Shown: positions 62,493 to 64,000 of the stretch, one piece after another
Position numbering within the stretch: position 1 is the first letter of the stretch
How the letters are laid out: the number at the start of each line of letters is the position of its first letter
From: an uncultured Peptostreptococcaceae bacterium
GTDB taxonomy: Bacteria; Bacillota; Clostridia; Peptostreptococcales; Anaerovoracaceae
Direction of reading: 5' to 3'
Length of the DNA: 64,000 bases
Assembly: GCA_905235115.1 (NCBI GenBank)
Contig: CAJOKT010000010.1
Span: 18,372-82,371, forward strand
Made by a program: the position numbers and the translations under genes
The notes under the pieces: generated by a model
The model's input: the letters and a program-made list of their open reading frames with translations, nothing else
What the model was told of the DNA's origin: nothing
The model's database searches: none

Positions 62493-63688
62493 TGGATCTT
62501 AATAAGACAGACAGGATAGGAGAACTGCTTACTGATTACCTGAAGGAGTTCCTCTTTGACGAACTCAGCGAGGACTACCTTAAGAAGGCAGGGGTCTACG
62601 ATATTTTGAAGGATGTGCCTGTACCCATCAGGCGTACGGAGATGACCGGGCTCACGGTGCTGAAGATCGCGCTGAATATGGCTTTCGTCATCGGCTGCGA
62701 CCCTAACTTCAAGTACAGAGACAACTACGTGAAGTACATCCTTAAGAATTTTGACAAGCGGTTCAGCGACGGACTTCTTGCCCAGGGCATGGACAGGGCG
62801 GAAAAGGGCAGCTTCGAGGAGGCTGTCATCGATTTCAGAGCCGCCATCCTGGTGGATCCGGACAACGCCAAGGCCTACTACTGCTACGGAAGAGGACTGA
62901 AGGACTGCTACGAAAAACTTTTGAGCGACGAGCAGGACATGTCATCAGGCATAAGCTATTCCAAGGAGACCGAAGACAAGGCAGGCAGATACAAGGCAGA
63001 GTCTCTTGAAGCCTTCGAGGTAGCTACTCTGAAGGACCCCGAGCTTGCCGAAGCCCACTATTATCTGGGTTACGCCTATCTGAATATGGGCCTGTACATG
63101 AAGGCAAAGCTGACATGGGAGACGTATCTGAAGCTCTGCCGGGGCGAGAACTATGAGAAGCTTACCGACAAAGCCAGGCAGAGTCTGGACCAGTCTGTGA
63201 AGGAGATCAGCCAGAGACTGGAGCAGCTCCGGGAACCCGTAATAATTGAAGAGGGCTACAACATGATCCTCTCCGGCAAGTTCGAGGACGGGATCAAGGC
63301 TCTGAGACCTTACACCGAGACCGAGTTCAGAAACTGGTGGCCCCTTTGGTTCTACCTGGGGACCGCCTACAGAGAGCTGGCCAGACAGAGCAGGGACGAA
63401 CTCGTAAAAGCCGACCCCGAGGCCGATCCTGCAAAAGATGAGGTGGTGGCAGCAGCTTCGGAGGAGGCTGTGAAGCATTACCTTGAAGTCCTGAAACTCA
63501 GCCCCTCCAACAGAGATGCCATGGGGGAACTGGTGAAGCTTTACAGATTCCTTGGAAACGATGAGGCAGCCGATAAGTACAGCAAAAAGATCGACATCGT
63601 CGCACAAAACGCAGAGGCCGACAGGGAACTGATCCGCAACCAGGCCCAGCGAAACGCCGGATCAGCCAAACCGGCTAAAATGAACTGA
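62492..63688 (+). CDS. Tetratricopeptide-repeat protein
   Basis: A 398-residue soluble protein. TPR-like helix pairs appear at about 95-145 (GSFEEAVIDFRAAILVDPDNAKAYYCYG), 170-215 (SLEAFEVATLKDPELAEAHYYLGYA) and 265-375 (KHYLEVLKLSPSNRDAM). It has no signal or membrane segment. TPR proteins are scaffolds; its start overlaps the B12/radical SAM gene stop (TAATG), suggesting it works with that enzyme. A TTG or ATG 18 bases upstream is an alternative start. Confidence 0.8.
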   Translation: MDLNKTDRIGELLTDYLKEFLFDELSEDYLKKAGVYDILKDVPVPIRRTEMTGLTVLKIALNMAFVIGCDPNFKYRDNYVKYILKNFDKRFSDGLLAQGMDRAEKGSFEEAVIDFRAAILVDPDNAKAYYCYGRGLKDCYEKLLSDEQDMSSGISYSKETEDKAGRYKAESLEAFEVATLKDPELAEAHYYLGYAYLNMGLYMKAKLTWETYLKLCRGENYEKLTDKARQSLDQSVKEISQRLEQLREPVIIEEGYNMILSGKFEDGIKALRPYTETEFRNWWPLWFYLGTAYRELARQSRDELVKADPEADPAKDEVVAAASEEAVKHYLEVLKLSPSNRDAMGELVKLYRFLGNDEAADKYSKKIDIVAQNAEADRELIRNQAQRNAGSAKPAKMN

Positions 63689-63695
63689 TATTGCA

Positions 63696-63719
63696 GGCCC
63701 GCGGACGCGGGCCTTTTTT
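63696..63719 (+). terminator. Terminator after the TPR gene
   Basis: GGCCCGCG (63696-63703) pairs with CGCGGGCC (63706-63713), followed by six T. Confidence 0.9.
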
Positions 63720-63733
63720 CTTATGGATGGGAG

Positions 63734-63805
63734 GAGACCCGCCGAAGGGGACGGGTCTCTTCGTGTGAATTGGATGAGGGAGACCCGCCCGGAGGGGCGG
63801 GTCTC
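63734..63805. repeat. Two tandem GAGACCCG/CGGGTCTC hairpins
   Basis: Two near-identical units 46 bp apart, 63734-63759 and 63780-63805, each an inverted repeat GAGACCCG...CGGGTCTC and each followed by TTCGT. The loops differ slightly. They lack a T tract and come after a complete terminator, so they are not ordinary terminators. Confidence 0.7.
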
Positions 63806-64000
63806 TTCGTTCTGTGTGGGGTGCGAGGTGCTGCGGGGCGGATGTTTTGCGCAGATCGTATACAATTCCGGCATATTGCATTTTGCCGGTGAACAATATA
63901 ATCTATCAGGTGTAAGTCAACAGGAAGTTGACAGATCAAAATGATCCTGAATCAAGCGTAGATATCATGAGGATACCTATTTGAGAGTAATTGTTATCCT
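63806..64000 (+). other. Leader/promoter region of a gene beyond the window
   Basis: There is no convincing ORF. A TTTTGCGC motif (63845-63852), a possible -10 TACAAT (about 63864), a second possible promoter with TTGCA and TATAAT (about 63897) and an inverted repeat GTCAAC-AGGAA-GTTGAC (63918-63934) suggest the regulated 5' region of the next gene. Confidence 0.4.

Noticed and set aside
63734..63805. Possible CRISPR array
   Set aside because: Only two units, the repeats are inverted repeats with variable loops, and there are no cas genes.
63723..63944. 73-codon plus-strand frame at the window end
   Set aside because: It is built from the two tandem hairpins (the ETRPEGRVSS part) and from promoter-like DNA, so it is unlikely to be protein-coding.

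Overview
This is a 64 kb chromosomal stretch of an anaerobic, Gram-positive bacterium of the Clostridia. The clues are the gene order of the division and cell-wall cluster (mraZ first), ribonuclease Y, MutS2, an arginine deiminase, and a butyryl-CoA-dehydrogenase/electron-transfer-flavoprotein operon whose EtfA carries an extra ferredoxin domain. Coding GC is moderate to high for the class, with strong preference for AAG, TTC and ATC codons. A relative of Family XIII/Anaerovoracaceae would fit, but that is inference. No rRNA, tRNA, CRISPR array, insertion sequence or prophage is visible. Nearly all genes are core metabolism or cell-cycle genes, on the + strand except rpsT with its neighbour and pepD-thiI.

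Layout. 0-2.7 kb: a GPH-type sugar symporter behind a MerR-type promoter, a small membrane ORF, and on the minus strand a stand-alone Mur-ligase-like domain and rpsT. 3.3-7.8 kb: rmuC, a phosphoesterase, and deoB-pdp for nucleoside breakdown. 7.8-10.1 kb: a BMP-type binding protein and an FKBP/trigger-factor-like lipoprotein. 10.3-14.7 kb: nrdR-cmk, radC, minD, rny. 14.7-20.6 kb: a MATE exporter, cysteine desulfurase, a decayed gene, then pepD and thiI on the minus strand. 20.9-24.2 kb: acd-etfB-etfA. 24.3-29.1 kb: HAD phosphatase, MFS, GDPD, EamA and DUF1848 genes. 29.2-30.5 kb: arcA.

30.5-41.8 kb is the dcw cluster: mraZ-rsmH-ftsL-pbp-murF-mraY-murD-ftsW-murG-ftsQ. It starts at a promoter covered with phased AGTGG elements that look like the MraZ operator; murE, murC, murB and ftsA are absent. 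42-45.9 kb: a membrane glycosyltransferase and a two-component system sharing an 11-bp-periodic TTAAG-type direct repeat. 46-49.2 kb: proB-proA-proC. 49.3-50.5 kb: ftsZ. 50.6-60 kb: an rRNA-methyltransferase-like gene, pheS-pheT, zapA, mutS2, a TudS/DUF523 gene and argS. 60-63.7 kb: two radical-SAM genes and a TPR gene.

The most unusual signals are (1) a dispersed TTTTGCG/CGCAAAA heptamer in most gene junctions and also inside genes; (2) three frameshifted genes (etfB, HAD phosphatase, DUF1848) within 6.3 kb; (3) promoters placed so close to the start codon that the mRNAs should be leaderless or nearly so (minD, HAD phosphatase, trmH-like); (4) the phased MraZ and two-component operators; and (5) the P-loop-less Mur-ligase-like protein. 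I did not find a clear new multi-gene defence or mobile system.
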